Shown piece after piece: positions 8,089 to 16,215 of a DNA stretch of 64,000 nucleotides. Every line of letters begins with the position of its first letter. Position 1 is the first letter of the stretch. The translations under genes were made by a program, and so were the position numbers. The DNA lies in NCBI RefSeq assembly GCF_900880625.1, contig NZ_CAAHFB010000001.1:372001-436000 (forward strand), given 5' to 3'. The DNA is from Halorhabdus rudnickae. Its GTDB lineage: Archaea > Halobacteriota > Halobacteria > Halobacteriales > Haloarculaceae. Under the pieces are notes generated by a model. That model did not search any database. It was not told the DNA's origin and worked only from the letters and a program-made list of their open reading frames with translations.

Positions 8089-8592
8089 ATGCATCGCGAA
8101 GGGCACATCGGCGCGGCATTACTCGCGTACGCACCAGTCGGATTCGTTGCGCTCGCGCTGGGCTTCCAGGGCATCGCTGTGCTCGGTGCTATCGGTGCCG
8201 GCGCGCTCGCGATGGTGCCGGACTATGACCAGAATATTCCCGGGATCAGACATCGCGGAATCACGCACACGGTCTGGTTCGCGGGCCTCGTCGGTCTGGT
8301 CCTCGGGGTCGCTGGTGTGGCGATTGGTTTCGGGCAGAATGATTTATTAGCAGCCATGGGACTCGGAATGTTCGGCACGGTCGTCGGGTCCGGGACGATT
8401 CTCTCACACATCGCCGCTGATTCACTCACGCCGATGGGTGTCGAACCGTATGCGCCTATCCGGGACGATCACTACACCTACGGCGTTGCGCGTGCGTCGA
8501 ATACACTCGCAAATTACGGGTTGCTCATTCTCGGTGGTGTTGCGATAGTGGTTGCGTTGGCAGCAGGGAGCGCTCTATCGGGTGTTTTCTGA
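8089..8592 (+). CDS. Membrane-bound metal-dependent hydrolase (DUF457/YdjM type)
   Basis: A 167-residue protein with four or five membrane helices. Conserved polar motifs lie between them: MHREGHIGAAL at the start, PDYDQNIP near 43, HRGITHT near 56 and SHIAADSLTPMG near 106, the His/Asp set of the YdjM family. It lies 6 bp after the ADP-ribosylglycohydrolase gene and is probably co-transcribed. The reaction is not known for the family; in bacteria the gene is often damage-regulated. Confidence 0.85.
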   Translation: MHREGHIGAALLAYAPVGFVALALGFQGIAVLGAIGAGALAMVPDYDQNIPGIRHRGITHTVWFAGLVGLVLGVAGVAIGFGQNDLLAAMGLGMFGTVVGSGTILSHIAADSLTPMGVEPYAPIRDDHYTYGVARASNTLANYGLLILGGVAIVVALAAGSALSGVF

Positions 8593-8690
8593 CAACATCT
8601 CCTCGTGAAATTCAGATTACAGATGCGCAGGTGAGTGGATATATTTAGCCCGAAGAAAGAAATATGTATTCTAAGTCCGTTGGATATCGT

Positions 8691-9209
8691 ATGGCAGACA
8701 GCTCGGATCGCGACGGCCCGCCCCCGTTCGATCGCCCGTTCGAAGCCGAGGACACGAAACAGCGCGTCTACGGGACGATCCTTCATGCACGGGACCCGAT
8801 GACGGCGGCAGAGATCGCCGATCGAGCGGACTGCTCAGAGGATGCAGCACGGGCACATCTCTCCTTCTACGCCGACCTCGGGATCGTCATCCGCCACGAT
8901 GGGCGTCCGGCCCGGTACGAACGCAACGACGATTACTTCGAGTGGCGGCGAGTGAATGAACTCGCCCGGACACACTCTATTGACGAACTCCAGACACGCG
9001 TGTCAGAACTCACCGATCAGATCGAAACGTACCGTGCCGAGTACGACGCTGACTCTCCTGCTGACGTCGATGTCCTCGCATTCGGTGCGGACGACATCGA
9101 CGACGTGTACGTGGACCTCAGTGATTGGGCGACCGTTATAGAGGATCGTCGTCTCCACGAACGGGCTCGGCGGGAGGTCACCAACTCGACGGTGCCGTCG
9201 CACAGCTGA
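8691..9209 (+). CDS. Winged-helix regulator, likely antitoxin half of a pair
   Basis: A 172-residue protein. Residues about 18-70 form a winged helix (MTAAEIADRADCSEDAARAH as the HTH), then a helical segment with a heptad pattern (SIDELQTRVSELTDQIETYR) and an acidic C-terminus. A TATA-like atatattt at 8638-8645 lies upstream; an in-frame ATG at 8664 would suit a leaderless transcript. The next gene starts 3 bp after its stop. I read the two as a regulator plus effector pair common in haloarchaeal accessory DNA. Confidence 0.7.
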   Translation: MADSSDRDGPPPFDRPFEAEDTKQRVYGTILHARDPMTAAEIADRADCSEDAARAHLSFYADLGIVIRHDGRPARYERNDDYFEWRRVNELARTHSIDELQTRVSELTDQIETYRAEYDADSPADVDVLAFGADDIDDVYVDLSDWATVIEDRRLHERARREVTNSTVPSHS

Positions 9210-9211
9210 CG

Positions 9212-9637
9212 ATGGTACCAGTAGACGACGGCGCAAGTCCCGCGCCGATCGACCGGGCAGTCCTGCAGCAGATGCGGTCTCGATTCGCCGGGAGTCGTCA
9301 GACTGATGCCGCAAACATTATCGAGGACGGAAAGCTTCACTTGCGGGTCAAGCTATCTGGTGACTACTATCCGAACGAGGTCTCGGCTCGCTTCGAGATA
9401 CGCTGGTACCGCAACGACGATTTCAACATCCACTATCAGGAAGAGCGAGACGAGCAGACGTGGCACTGTCGATGGGATCGCCATCCGAACGTCCACAATA
9501 CACGGGATCATTTCCATCCGCCGCCAGCAGCCAGACAAACCGACGCCCAAGACGATCAGTGGCCGACTGACCACCGAGAGGTTTGTCGCCTCGTCCTGGA
9601 TTATCTCGAAGACCGTATCGAAACGCTGTGGGAATAG
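9212..9637 (+). CDS. TumE-like (DUF6516-like) protein, probable toxin
   Basis: A 141-residue protein. The core has alternating beta strands (HLRVKLSGDYYPNEVSARFE, IRWYRNDDFNIHYQEE) and a His-rich motif WDRHPNVHNTRDHFHPPP. It reminds me of the TumE/DUF6516 toxin fold, where a WDxxPHH-like motif is conserved; this is from memory. It directly follows an HTH gene, as TumE follows TumA. The start at 9212 was chosen over an upstream overlapping frame. Function otherwise unknown. Confidence 0.5.
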   Translation: MVPVDDGASPAPIDRAVLQQMRSRFAGSRQTDAANIIEDGKLHLRVKLSGDYYPNEVSARFEIRWYRNDDFNIHYQEERDEQTWHCRWDRHPNVHNTRDHFHPPPAARQTDAQDDQWPTDHREVCRLVLDYLEDRIETLWE

Positions 9638-9653
9638 CGGTAACCGAACTGGC

Positions 9654-10205
9654 TTAGTTCGACGCGTATTCGTCACCAAATTCGGCGAAGTGATCCACGA
9701 GTATCTCCATCGTCGTCTCGATATCCTCAACTGAACTGACGTGCCTGTAGAAAACCGTGTTCGAGTCGAACGGGTTTCCGGAGGTCTCTATCGACCAGTC
9801 CTCTTTTTGCGTCTGTGCAACGACGTGGTCGTCGATCTCGGGATCGGCATTCTTGATCTTGTAACCGAACGCTCGTAACGCCCCGTCAATGTCCGTCCGA
9901 GCGTATTCTTCAGGCGGCATCCAGTACAGATGCACATTCAGTTTGCGGGTTTTGCCATCATCAGGTGCCAGCGGGCCGTACAGAGAGTGGTTGATCCGGG
10001 TATGTGCTAGGCCGCTCGACGGGGTTCGATTGGTCCGGATGTCGGGATCGGTGCTTGCATCGAATAGACCCGGCTGTTGATCGACCATCTGCTGATCGAA
10101 ATCGCGTAGTCTTGCTTCGATCTCGTCTTCGAACTGCTCGATCAATCGAAGTGCCTTCAGATAGCGATCGTTTTCGAGTCCTTTCGAAAGGAAATCGTCC
10201 GTCAT
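9654..10205 (-). CDS. Unknown partner protein of the PD-(D/E)XK gene
   Basis: A 183-residue acidic protein, soluble, with no motif I recognise. An N-terminal helical segment (YLKALRLIEQFEDEIEARLR) precedes a mixed alpha/beta region with LNVHLYWMPPEEYARTDIDG and a C-terminal VEDIETTMEILVDHFAEFGDEY helix. Its ATG overlaps the TGA of the upstream nuclease gene by 4 bp, so the two are translated together. Immunity or specificity subunit are guesses. Confidence 0.6.
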   Translation of the reverse strand: MTDDFLSKGLENDRYLKALRLIEQFEDEIEARLRDFDQQMVDQQPGLFDASTDPDIRTNRTPSSGLAHTRINHSLYGPLAPDDGKTRKLNVHLYWMPPEEYARTDIDGALRAFGYKIKNADPEIDDHVVAQTQKEDWSIETSGNPFDSNTVFYRHVSSVEDIETTMEILVDHFAEFGDEYASN

Positions 10206-11281
10206 GGATCGACCCTCTTACGGAGATATGTTAGTTGTTCCTCCAGGGTGTTCGCCATCCGAATCGGCTGGATCGCATCGACGACGTTCGTGGGCTCGGC
10301 CAGTCGATCGACGACGGGTTGGGGCTGAAAATGCATGAGTTGCTGTTCGGCGACTGCACAGAAGAGATACGCATTGGCCGCCCAGTGATCGTCAACGACA
10401 TCACCGCGACCGAAGAGTGTGCGGATCGCCGCCGTCACGTCACGCCAGTAGAGTACGTCGATCGATCCAGGTTCATCCCATGTGACTTGCAATCGACCGC
10501 TCTCAGCCGATTCGACCGGTGGCTCGACGATCATTTCGAGACGCTCTGATTTCGATTCGGGGAGGAGAAGGACGTGAGTCCACTCTGGAACGTCATAGTT
10601 GCGCTCGACGAGCTGAGCTGTCTCGGGGGTCTTCCGATAATTCTCGTCGCCGAGTTTCACTTCGATCGAGATACCACGTTCGTTGTGGACGACAACGACG
10701 TCCGGACGACGATAGGCCTCGTCATCCGTTTTGGCGAGTCGGTCTTCACGTGTGACGGTCTCGGGTGGCCGATCGACAGTGACGTCGAACAATTCGGAGA
10801 TCAACGCAGGCGACGGACGCAGCAATTGTGCCAGCCATCGCGACCAGTCCGGTTCGACATTCGGTTGTAGGGGTCCACGTTGGTATCGGTCCCCGGTCAC
10901 ATCAGCGGCGAGTGGATCTGTCTCGAACGGGGCCTCCGAATCTGCCCACAACTCGTTGGCTTCGTTCAGCAGGGCAGCGAGTTCGACTGCCGTTTCTTGA
11001 CCCGTTTCGGCGTAGTCATCCCACCACGGGTCAAGATCCTCCCAAGCATCACTCAGCCATTTCTTGTGCAATGTGTTCGAAGAGGTCGCGAAGCGTGCGA
11101 TCGGCGTCGAATTCGTCTGCTCCAGCCACCACGAATCGAGGTCTTCCCATGCGGGAGTGAGGCTCTCTGTTTCAAGCACTTGGATTTCAGGAGTGGGTCG
11201 AACGATCGATCGAGTTTCGACATATGAGTCCCACCACTGGTCTACGTGACTCCAGTCATCCGGGACGACGTCGATACTCAC
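10202..11281 (-). CDS. PD-(D/E)XK nuclease-like protein with three W-rich repeats
   Basis: A 359-residue protein. Residues 10-23, 45-54 and 80-93 are three copies of a W-x2-[LV]-D-x-WW motif (DQWWDSY, WEDLDSWW, WEDLDPWWDDY). The core at about 190-215 has D194 and E207-V-K209 on adjacent strands (RRPDVVVVHN, GISIEVKLG), the PD-(D/E)XK active-site pattern. The C-terminal 140 residues are mixed alpha/beta. Paired with the downstream 183-aa gene by a 4-bp overlap. A defence nuclease is likely; the target is unknown. Confidence 0.65.
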   Translation of the reverse strand: MSIDVVPDDWSHVDQWWDSYVETRSIVRPTPEIQVLETESLTPAWEDLDSWWLEQTNSTPIARFATSSNTLHKKWLSDAWEDLDPWWDDYAETGQETAVELAALLNEANELWADSEAPFETDPLAADVTGDRYQRGPLQPNVEPDWSRWLAQLLRPSPALISELFDVTVDRPPETVTREDRLAKTDDEAYRRPDVVVVHNERGISIEVKLGDENYRKTPETAQLVERNYDVPEWTHVLLLPESKSERLEMIVEPPVESAESGRLQVTWDEPGSIDVLYWRDVTAAIRTLFGRGDVVDDHWAANAYLFCAVAEQQLMHFQPQPVVDRLAEPTNVVDAIQPIRMANTLEEQLTYLRKRVDP

Positions 11282-11398
11282 AATTCGACTGAATCAGACC
11301 GGCCATAAAACTGCTGTGTGCTTAGCAGTGCTTAATTCCCTCTCGGGACACCTGCCACCGCTTTCTCGTTTCTTATCGACCTTCTGCACCCTGCTCAA

Positions 11399-12774
11399 CT
11401 AGAGGATCCCAATACTATAGAGGCCGAATGTGAGTACAAGAAGGGTCGATAGTAGCATCCCGGCGACCAGCGGCGGATTTTCACGTGCTTTCTCGTGCCA
11501 GGCCATCTCCTCGTACTCGTCACGGAACGTCTCCAGATTCTCTTCGTCGTAGAAGTACTTCGTCTTGAACGCGAACCGTTCCGTGACCGCACAACCCGTA
11601 CAGACAGGCGATTGTTCGAGACGTTCGGTTGTGATGTGGTCCGGACAGTTGATGCTTCCACAGTTGGAACAGTATGTGTAGTCCGTAGTCTGGCCGGTCG
11701 TCTCACAGTGGACGCACTGATGAATGCCGTCTTCGACTGTCACGCGTGACGGTCCAGCGGCGTAGTACTCGTAGGGGTACTGGTATTGTTTGATCTGTGT
11801 CGTCTGGCGAATTTCGGGCAGGTAGACCGGTGTGATCGACTGCACGGAGATATCGGATTGATTCGGCTCGCACGTCTTGTTGTAGGTGACGTTGTTGTCG
11901 CCAATGTAGGAGACGGTCGGCGTGTGACGATCCTGAAGCTGATCGACGGCCCAGTCCTTGTATTCCGTTTCGGTCTGCCCGAAGCGGTGCACGTCCATCG
12001 CATCGAAGACGTCAGCGAACTTTTCCTCGTCTAGTTCAGTCGTCTGTCGTCTGTTCTTTTCGAGAAGTCTACGAACAGATCCTTCCATAACCTCGGGCCG
12101 CCCGCGCCGAGCATGGACGACGAAGCGATCGGTCTCGTCGATGCGGTGGATTACGCCCACCGACGTTTCGAAGACGGCGTCCACGTCGGCCGTGATCAGG
12201 ACGATCGGTTGAAATCCGCTCGTGACCGAGGTGTCGGAACGTCTCTGACGGCAATGTTGTCGATGTCTTGGAAGGCCTCTCGAACGGGCGCATCGACGCC
12301 ACTGGTGGGATCGAACGGACGCAGGGTTTCGTCGCAGATGATCTCGATGCGGCCGTTGTACAGGTCGAGCCCGATCTCGTCGGCGATCTCCCGTAAATCC
12401 GTTCCGTCGATAAGCTCGATGGGATATGGATCACCGGCATCGCGCATCTCCGCGGCGTATTCACGTGCCGGTGACGTGAACGTCCCCGTGGTCACGACCA
12501 TGCCGCGCTTCGGGCCGTCGAAATCGAAGGTCGATACCGCCGAATGGAGCTTCTGTACCACTGGCCGTCCGACCGAATCAGTGTGCTTGCACTCCACGAC
12601 GATCGCGCGACGCCTCCCATCGACGACTTCCTCCATGAGGATGTCCCGCCCTTCATCGGCCGTTCGTCGAGCCTGTCGAACGTTCTCGTAACCGAGGTTG
12701 CGGAAGACGTCCTCCATTAAGTCCTCAAATTCGAAGCCGGAGAGGTCACCCAAGAGTGCCGCGTTGCTCATCAC
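11399..12774 (-). pseudogene. Mrr-type restriction endonuclease broken by a frameshift near 12212
   Basis: The first part (12774 to about 12212) has the Mrr fold: GFEFEDLMEDVFRNLGYENV, DEGRDILM, then VVECKHTDSVGRPVVQKL with the D-x(n)-ExK site, and VVTTGTFTSPAREYA. It runs out in RSRADFNRSS-stop. One base shifted, the sequence continues FQPIVLITADVDAVFETSVG and runs to 11399, with zinc-ribbon cysteines (CVHC, CSNCGSINC, CTGC) and a C-terminal membrane helix. A 1-nt indel explains the split. Intact, it would be a membrane-anchored nuclease against foreign DNA. Confidence 0.72.
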
Positions 12775-12866
12775 TTTCAGCCCTTGTCCGTATCTGGTAT
12801 ATACGTTCGGCTCTCGTCGAGCCTGACGACAAGGGCTTAACCGAGTTGGTTCGCAGTGTATACAAA

Positions 12867-13168
12867 ATGGGTGGCGAGAAGAAACGCGTCCAGTTCCGGG
12901 TGCATCATCGACTCGTCGATCGGGCCGATGCCCTCGCAGACGTCTACGGAGAGGACGAACCGATATCCTGGTGACCGCGCTCCGTGAATATCTTCAGGAA
13001 GTAACCCACGACAACGCGCTCACCCAGGAGATCGCGGCCGCCTACTACGCGGACGAAATCTCGCTCGAACAGCTCGAATTGCTCGTCGGTGCTGAAGAGG
13101 CCGCGGACCTCAAGGTGTTGAAACAGCAATTGGACGAGGATTTTATCGACGAGGTTGCTGACGCTTGA
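12867..13168 (+). pseudogene. UPF0175-like ribbon-helix-helix antitoxin with 1-nt deletion near 12956
   Basis: ATG at 12867 reads MGGEKKRVQFRVHHRLVDRA and on to YGED, then shifts into EPISW-stop. One frame over, the sequence continues TDILVTALREYLQEVTHDNA and AAYYADEISLEQLELLVGAE to 13168. Restoring one C (gaccgaacc for gacgaacc) joins them into a 100-residue UPF0175-type antitoxin with a DNA-binding RHH start and C-terminal toxin-neutralising helices. The 3' half could be made alone from the GTG at 12971. Confidence 0.65.
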
Positions 13169-13231
13169 TATCTTCCTTCGCGTTCACGTGATGGAGGAAG
13201 TCAAACACGCGTCATAGCGGATAGCCGACTT

Positions 13232-13318
13232 GTGATGACGCCGACGCTACTCTTGGTGTTCGTTCGAACTGGGAAATTGTCCGGTACAGTTGCTTGCACG
13301 TTGCTCAAAGATGCGTAG
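13232..13318 (+). pseudogene. C-terminal remnant of a DUF3368-like PIN toxin
   Basis: The frame reads MTPTLLLVFVRTGKLSGTVA before a stop, resembling the late segment of DUF3368 PIN toxins (T-x-x-L-L-x-L-x-R-x-G-x-L-S). Those toxins are normally encoded directly after UPF0175 antitoxins, as here. The nuclease residues are gone. A second fragment of the same type is at 14972. Low confidence because only about 28 residues remain. Confidence 0.35.
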
Positions 13319-13541
13319 CGGGAATGTACTGTTACGAGAGAGACTCTTGTATCGCGTAATTCGGCGTCGCCGATGGCCATCCGAAGACGAGTAGCTAGTA
13401 CTCGCCGACGTCAACCTCGATGCTTCGGAAAATGACCTCCATCGCCATCTTGGCGAGGAAATTCGATACTCCTCAGACCTCTGGGTACACAGGCAAGACC
13501 GCATTGTCTGCGGTCTCCGTGCACCAATAGCTATCATCATC
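13319..13541. other. Degraded spacer between TA remnant and peptidase pseudogene
   Basis: A plus-strand open stretch at about 13393-13548 reads like a protein end (GEEIRYSSDLWVHRQDRIV) but has a TAG just before it and no start. I cannot assign it. Probably further coding debris. Confidence 0.3.
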
Positions 13542-14312
13542 TCAAAATAGCTCGTTCGAGAGGTCCCCGAAGACATCTTCCAGTCGTTTTACTGCGTTCG
13601 GCGCGATACGTTGGGCAGCCATCGGCTCGATGATTCGAGAAGCGAATACGGCCGCAGCGAGTTCCTCGTCGCTTCCTTCCCGATAATCGACAAAAGGCCC
13701 GTCCGTCTCGATCATCGGACCGTGGAGTCGTTCCGAAAGTGCTTGCGCCTGTTCCTGTTCGTCCATCGTGCGGAAGAGTCGAGGATGTTCCTCAATACCG
13801 CTGTCCGGAGTCCATTCGTCGTAGAACGCGTGTCCCACCTCGTGGGCGAGGACCACGCCTGTTTGGAACCCGGGGAAGTCGTCTGAATCAGCTCCAATCT
13901 CTATTTACCCGATTCCGCGCCAGTATTTCCCCCGGACAGTCTCATCTTGAAACGCGACATCCTGGTCGATCCGCTCGACGACATTCTCGGTAGTCGCCAA
14001 GTCAGCGACTTGATTCGCACGACGCCGTTGTTCGTCTAACGGAATCGTATCGACGAACGGAAAATCAATTCCCGTCATGTTTGCCCGCCACTCCGAGGCC
14101 GTTCTCGTGATCGGTTCATTCGATTCCTCGTCGCGCTTGCGTTCGGCCTCCTCGCGCTTGGTGTGAAGCTGCCGGGCTTCCTGTAGGGACTCCCCACCAC
14201 CGCGGAGCGTGAATGGTGTGTCGTCGTCACCGAGGCGGACGAATCCATCGTCTAGTTCTTGGATACGGTCGTCAATTCGGTCTGCGAGCGTTGGAGACGG
14301 AAAGCGACTCAT
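13542..14312 (-). pseudogene. Zincin-type metallopeptidase-like protein with in-frame TAA
   Basis: Two open frames (14312-13905 and 13856-13542) are in the same frame, separated only by TAA at 13907-13905 and 16 sense codons (IEIGADSDDFPGFQTG). Joined, they give about 256 codons. The N-terminal part is charged and helical; the C-terminal part has the zinc motif HEVGHAFYDEW at about 157-161, followed by a downstream region with E and D residues. Such ImmA-like peptidases usually cleave regulators. The upstream HTH gene is 18 bp away, so regulator and peptidase form an operon. Confidence 0.7.
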
Positions 14313-14330
14313 TCTGCGTTTCCTCGCATC

Positions 14331-14912
14331 TTACGAGAGTGGGCTGATATCGCTCGAACTCTTGCCCTCGTCACTGGCCCTCCCTTCGTTGGGGAACTCT
14401 GGGTTGGTGAGTTCCTCTGAATCCATACGAACGAACTGGACGAAGTTCTCCGCTGCGGCCAACTTCTCGCTTGCCCGTTGGAGATGCGTATCGACGGTGC
14501 TTGGTGAGATATTGAGGATTGCAGCTGTTTCGTCTCGGCCGAAGCTGCCCTTCTCCCGGAGTGCGTAAACGTGAGCCTGTTTGTGGCTCAACGGTGTGAG
14601 GTCGCCAAAGTGCCATGCTTGAAGGAGTGCGTTTCCGACGCTGGATAATTCTGTCTCTATGTTGGCCCGGCTTAGTTCGCGAATACAGGCGGACATAAGC
14701 CGACTCTCACACTCGATAGTATACTCCGGGATGAACTCTTGGTTCTCAAACTGTCCGATCAGGATGTTTCCTCGGCCGTGAATGTAGTAGGCTGCAAGAC
14801 CACTGAACTCGCCATTGCTGATGACTCGTCCGACAAGGACTGCATCTTGATCTGGGAGTTGGCGGGGCAGACCGAATTCGGTTGCTTCGGAGACTGTCGG
14901 CTGGTGAGGCAT
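14331..14912 (-). CDS. LuxR/sigma-4-like HTH regulator
   Basis: A 193-residue protein from ATG at 14912. The N-terminal 115 residues are mixed alpha/beta (AVLVGRVISNGEFSGLAAYY), possibly a sensory domain. The C-terminal HTH is LSHKQAHVYALREKGSFGRD followed by ETAAILNISPSTVDTHLQRA, a standard LuxR/sigma-region-4 pattern. A TATA-like tatattta box at about 14943-14950 sits the right distance for a leaderless or short-leader mRNA. It precedes the broken peptidase gene and may have controlled or been cleaved by it. Confidence 0.75.
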   Translation of the reverse strand: MPHQPTVSEATEFGLPRQLPDQDAVLVGRVISNGEFSGLAAYYIHGRGNILIGQFENQEFIPEYTIECESRLMSACIRELSRANIETELSSVGNALLQAWHFGDLTPLSHKQAHVYALREKGSFGRDETAAILNISPSTVDTHLQRASEKLAAAENFVQFVRMDSEELTNPEFPNEGRASDEGKSSSDISPLS

Positions 14913-14971
14913 CGTGTTACCACATATTTGTAGCAAACCAACTTAAATATATCGCCGACAGATAGCCATTC

Positions 14972-15052
14972 GTGGCGACACCACCGTTCCTCTCAGTACT
15001 CGTTCGAACCGGGCAGTTATCCAGTACAGACGCTCGCACAGTATCAGAATAG
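14972..15052 (+). pseudogene. Second DUF3368-like PIN toxin fragment
   Basis: The frame VATPPFLSVLVRTGQLSSTDARTVSE-stop is read in two parts: ATPPFLSVLVRTGQLS and TDARTVSE. It parallels the fragment at 13232 (about 65 percent DNA identity over 60 bp) and resembles the C-terminal region of DUF3368 PIN toxins. It sits between an HTH gene and the CoiA-like gene. Fragment only. Confidence 0.3.
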
Positions 15053-15090
15053 TATTTTGAGTGGAAATATTGACATTGTCTCCTTACAAA

Positions 15091-15094
15091 GGAG
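15091..15094 (+). promoter_or_regulatory. Shine-Dalgarno site of the CoiA-like gene
   Basis: GGAG lies 6 nt before the ATG at 15101 and complements the 16S 3' end. Most genes here lack such a site, so it supports this start. Confidence 0.55.
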
Positions 15095-15100
15095 CTAATA

Positions 15101-15751
15101 ATGCCCTTTGTTGGCCAACTCAACGGGGAGGTGGTTTTCCCTGGGTGGGTATCAGATTCGGCTGATGTCCTTTGTCCGGACTGTGGTGAAGAAATGTATG
15201 TGCGGGGTGGCCCAAATACAGATCGACTCCAGCATTTTGTGCACTATGCGAATGATCGGAAGTGTCGTGGCGAATCAGAAGAACACCTCAAATGGAAACA
15301 ACAAGTCTTCCGGGCATTTTCGAAGCTTGACCTCTCGCATCAACAGTCGCTCTTCTTTTGTTTAGAAGGAGAGGTAGATGTCTCAAATACCCCATCTGAA
15401 CGAGACATCCGTCGAGCTGATGTTCTAATCCGTCTCGGGGATGATCATGATCAGTTTGGGCGGGGGATCGTGATCGAAATCCAGCATCGAAACACCCAGA
15501 AAGATTTCCATACCGTCACCTACGATTATCTCGCTAATGGATATAGCGTTAGATGGGCCTCGCGACACGATTTCTCTACTAGCGAGTTTGATGCTGCCGA
15601 AATCATTGCTGACTCCGATTCAGATCAAATGTTCTTCCGGGAAAAAGCTGTTTCACTCCCCGAATTTGAGGCATTTCGCCAATGGGACTTTGACCAGCTT
15701 GCTGATTTACTCGATGGAACCCAACATCGTTTGTCGTGGTATCTAGAGTGA
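15101..15751 (+). CDS. CoiA-like nuclease family protein
   Basis: A 216-residue protein. The N-terminus has a CoiA-type zinc site, CPDCGEEMYVRGG, then HFVHYANDRKC and ESEEHLKWKQQ, as in competence protein CoiA. The middle carries a nuclease-like core: RADVLIRLGDD, then GIVIEIQHRN with an E-x-Q in place of E-x-K. CoiA members in bacteria act on incoming DNA; archaeal ones are common in mobile DNA. A decayed copy lies at 19155-19520, so this gene forms the left arm of a direct repeat around the QueC-like operon. Confidence 0.78.
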   Translation: MPFVGQLNGEVVFPGWVSDSADVLCPDCGEEMYVRGGPNTDRLQHFVHYANDRKCRGESEEHLKWKQQVFRAFSKLDLSHQQSLFFCLEGEVDVSNTPSERDIRRADVLIRLGDDHDQFGRGIVIEIQHRNTQKDFHTVTYDYLANGYSVRWASRHDFSTSEFDAAEIIADSDSDQMFFREKAVSLPEFEAFRQWDFDQLADLLDGTQHRLSWYLE

Positions 15752-15853
15752 AATCAGTAATTGGTAGTGGGGGATCTGGGAGGTTGGATAATTGAGACTG
15801 CCCGGAGAAGAGTCAGCCTAGATATGAAGTGACTGGCGGAATACCCTCTCACC

Positions 15854-15997
15854 ATGACGCGACGTTCCGAAACTTGTCCCAACTGTGGTCACAGCTTCAG
15901 CTACAACGAAGCGACTGGCACCGGCCCGTCAGAGTTCATGAACGAAGGCCAGTGTCCTAACTGTGGCCATCACATTAGAACGCCACCCGGAACATAG
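15854..15997 (+). CDS. Small double zinc-ribbon protein (47 aa)
   Basis: ATG at 15854 to TAG at 15995 encodes 47 residues with two CPNCGH motifs: TCPNCGHSFSYNEATGTG and GQCPNCGHHIRTPPGT. Four cysteines in two CPxCG knuckles are typical of the short zinc-finger proteins widespread in haloarchaea, several of which affect regulation or biofilm. No partner gene is evident; the QueC-like operon ends convergently 219 bp away. Confidence 0.7.
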   Translation: MTRRSETCPNCGHSFSYNEATGTGPSEFMNEGQCPNCGHHIRTPPGT

Positions 15998-16157
15998 CGA
16001 CGACTTCGTTTCTCAGCTATTCACCATCAAACCATCTCATAATCTGTGCTTGACTGGGATCGGTTTGCTGTCGTTCACCCGAATTGTGGCCGATACTGCG
16101 CCGTTAATCTCGCCGAGAGTTTTTTACAACTATCCACCGTTCATCATATAATTAACC

Positions 16158-16187
16158 TAACTAACGTGAAAAATGAGATGTTAGTTA
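16158..16187 (-). terminator. Hairpin downstream of the QueC-like operon
   Basis: A perfect 8-bp inverted repeat, taactaac (16158-16165) and gttagtta (16180-16187), with a 14-nt loop, lies 28 bp past the stop codon of the last operon gene. The loop contains aaaaa on the plus strand (T5 on the transcript strand). Likely a 3' end structure. Confidence 0.45.
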
Positions 16188-16215
16188 AATCAATTAGCGA
16201 GTAGCCTTGAGGTCT

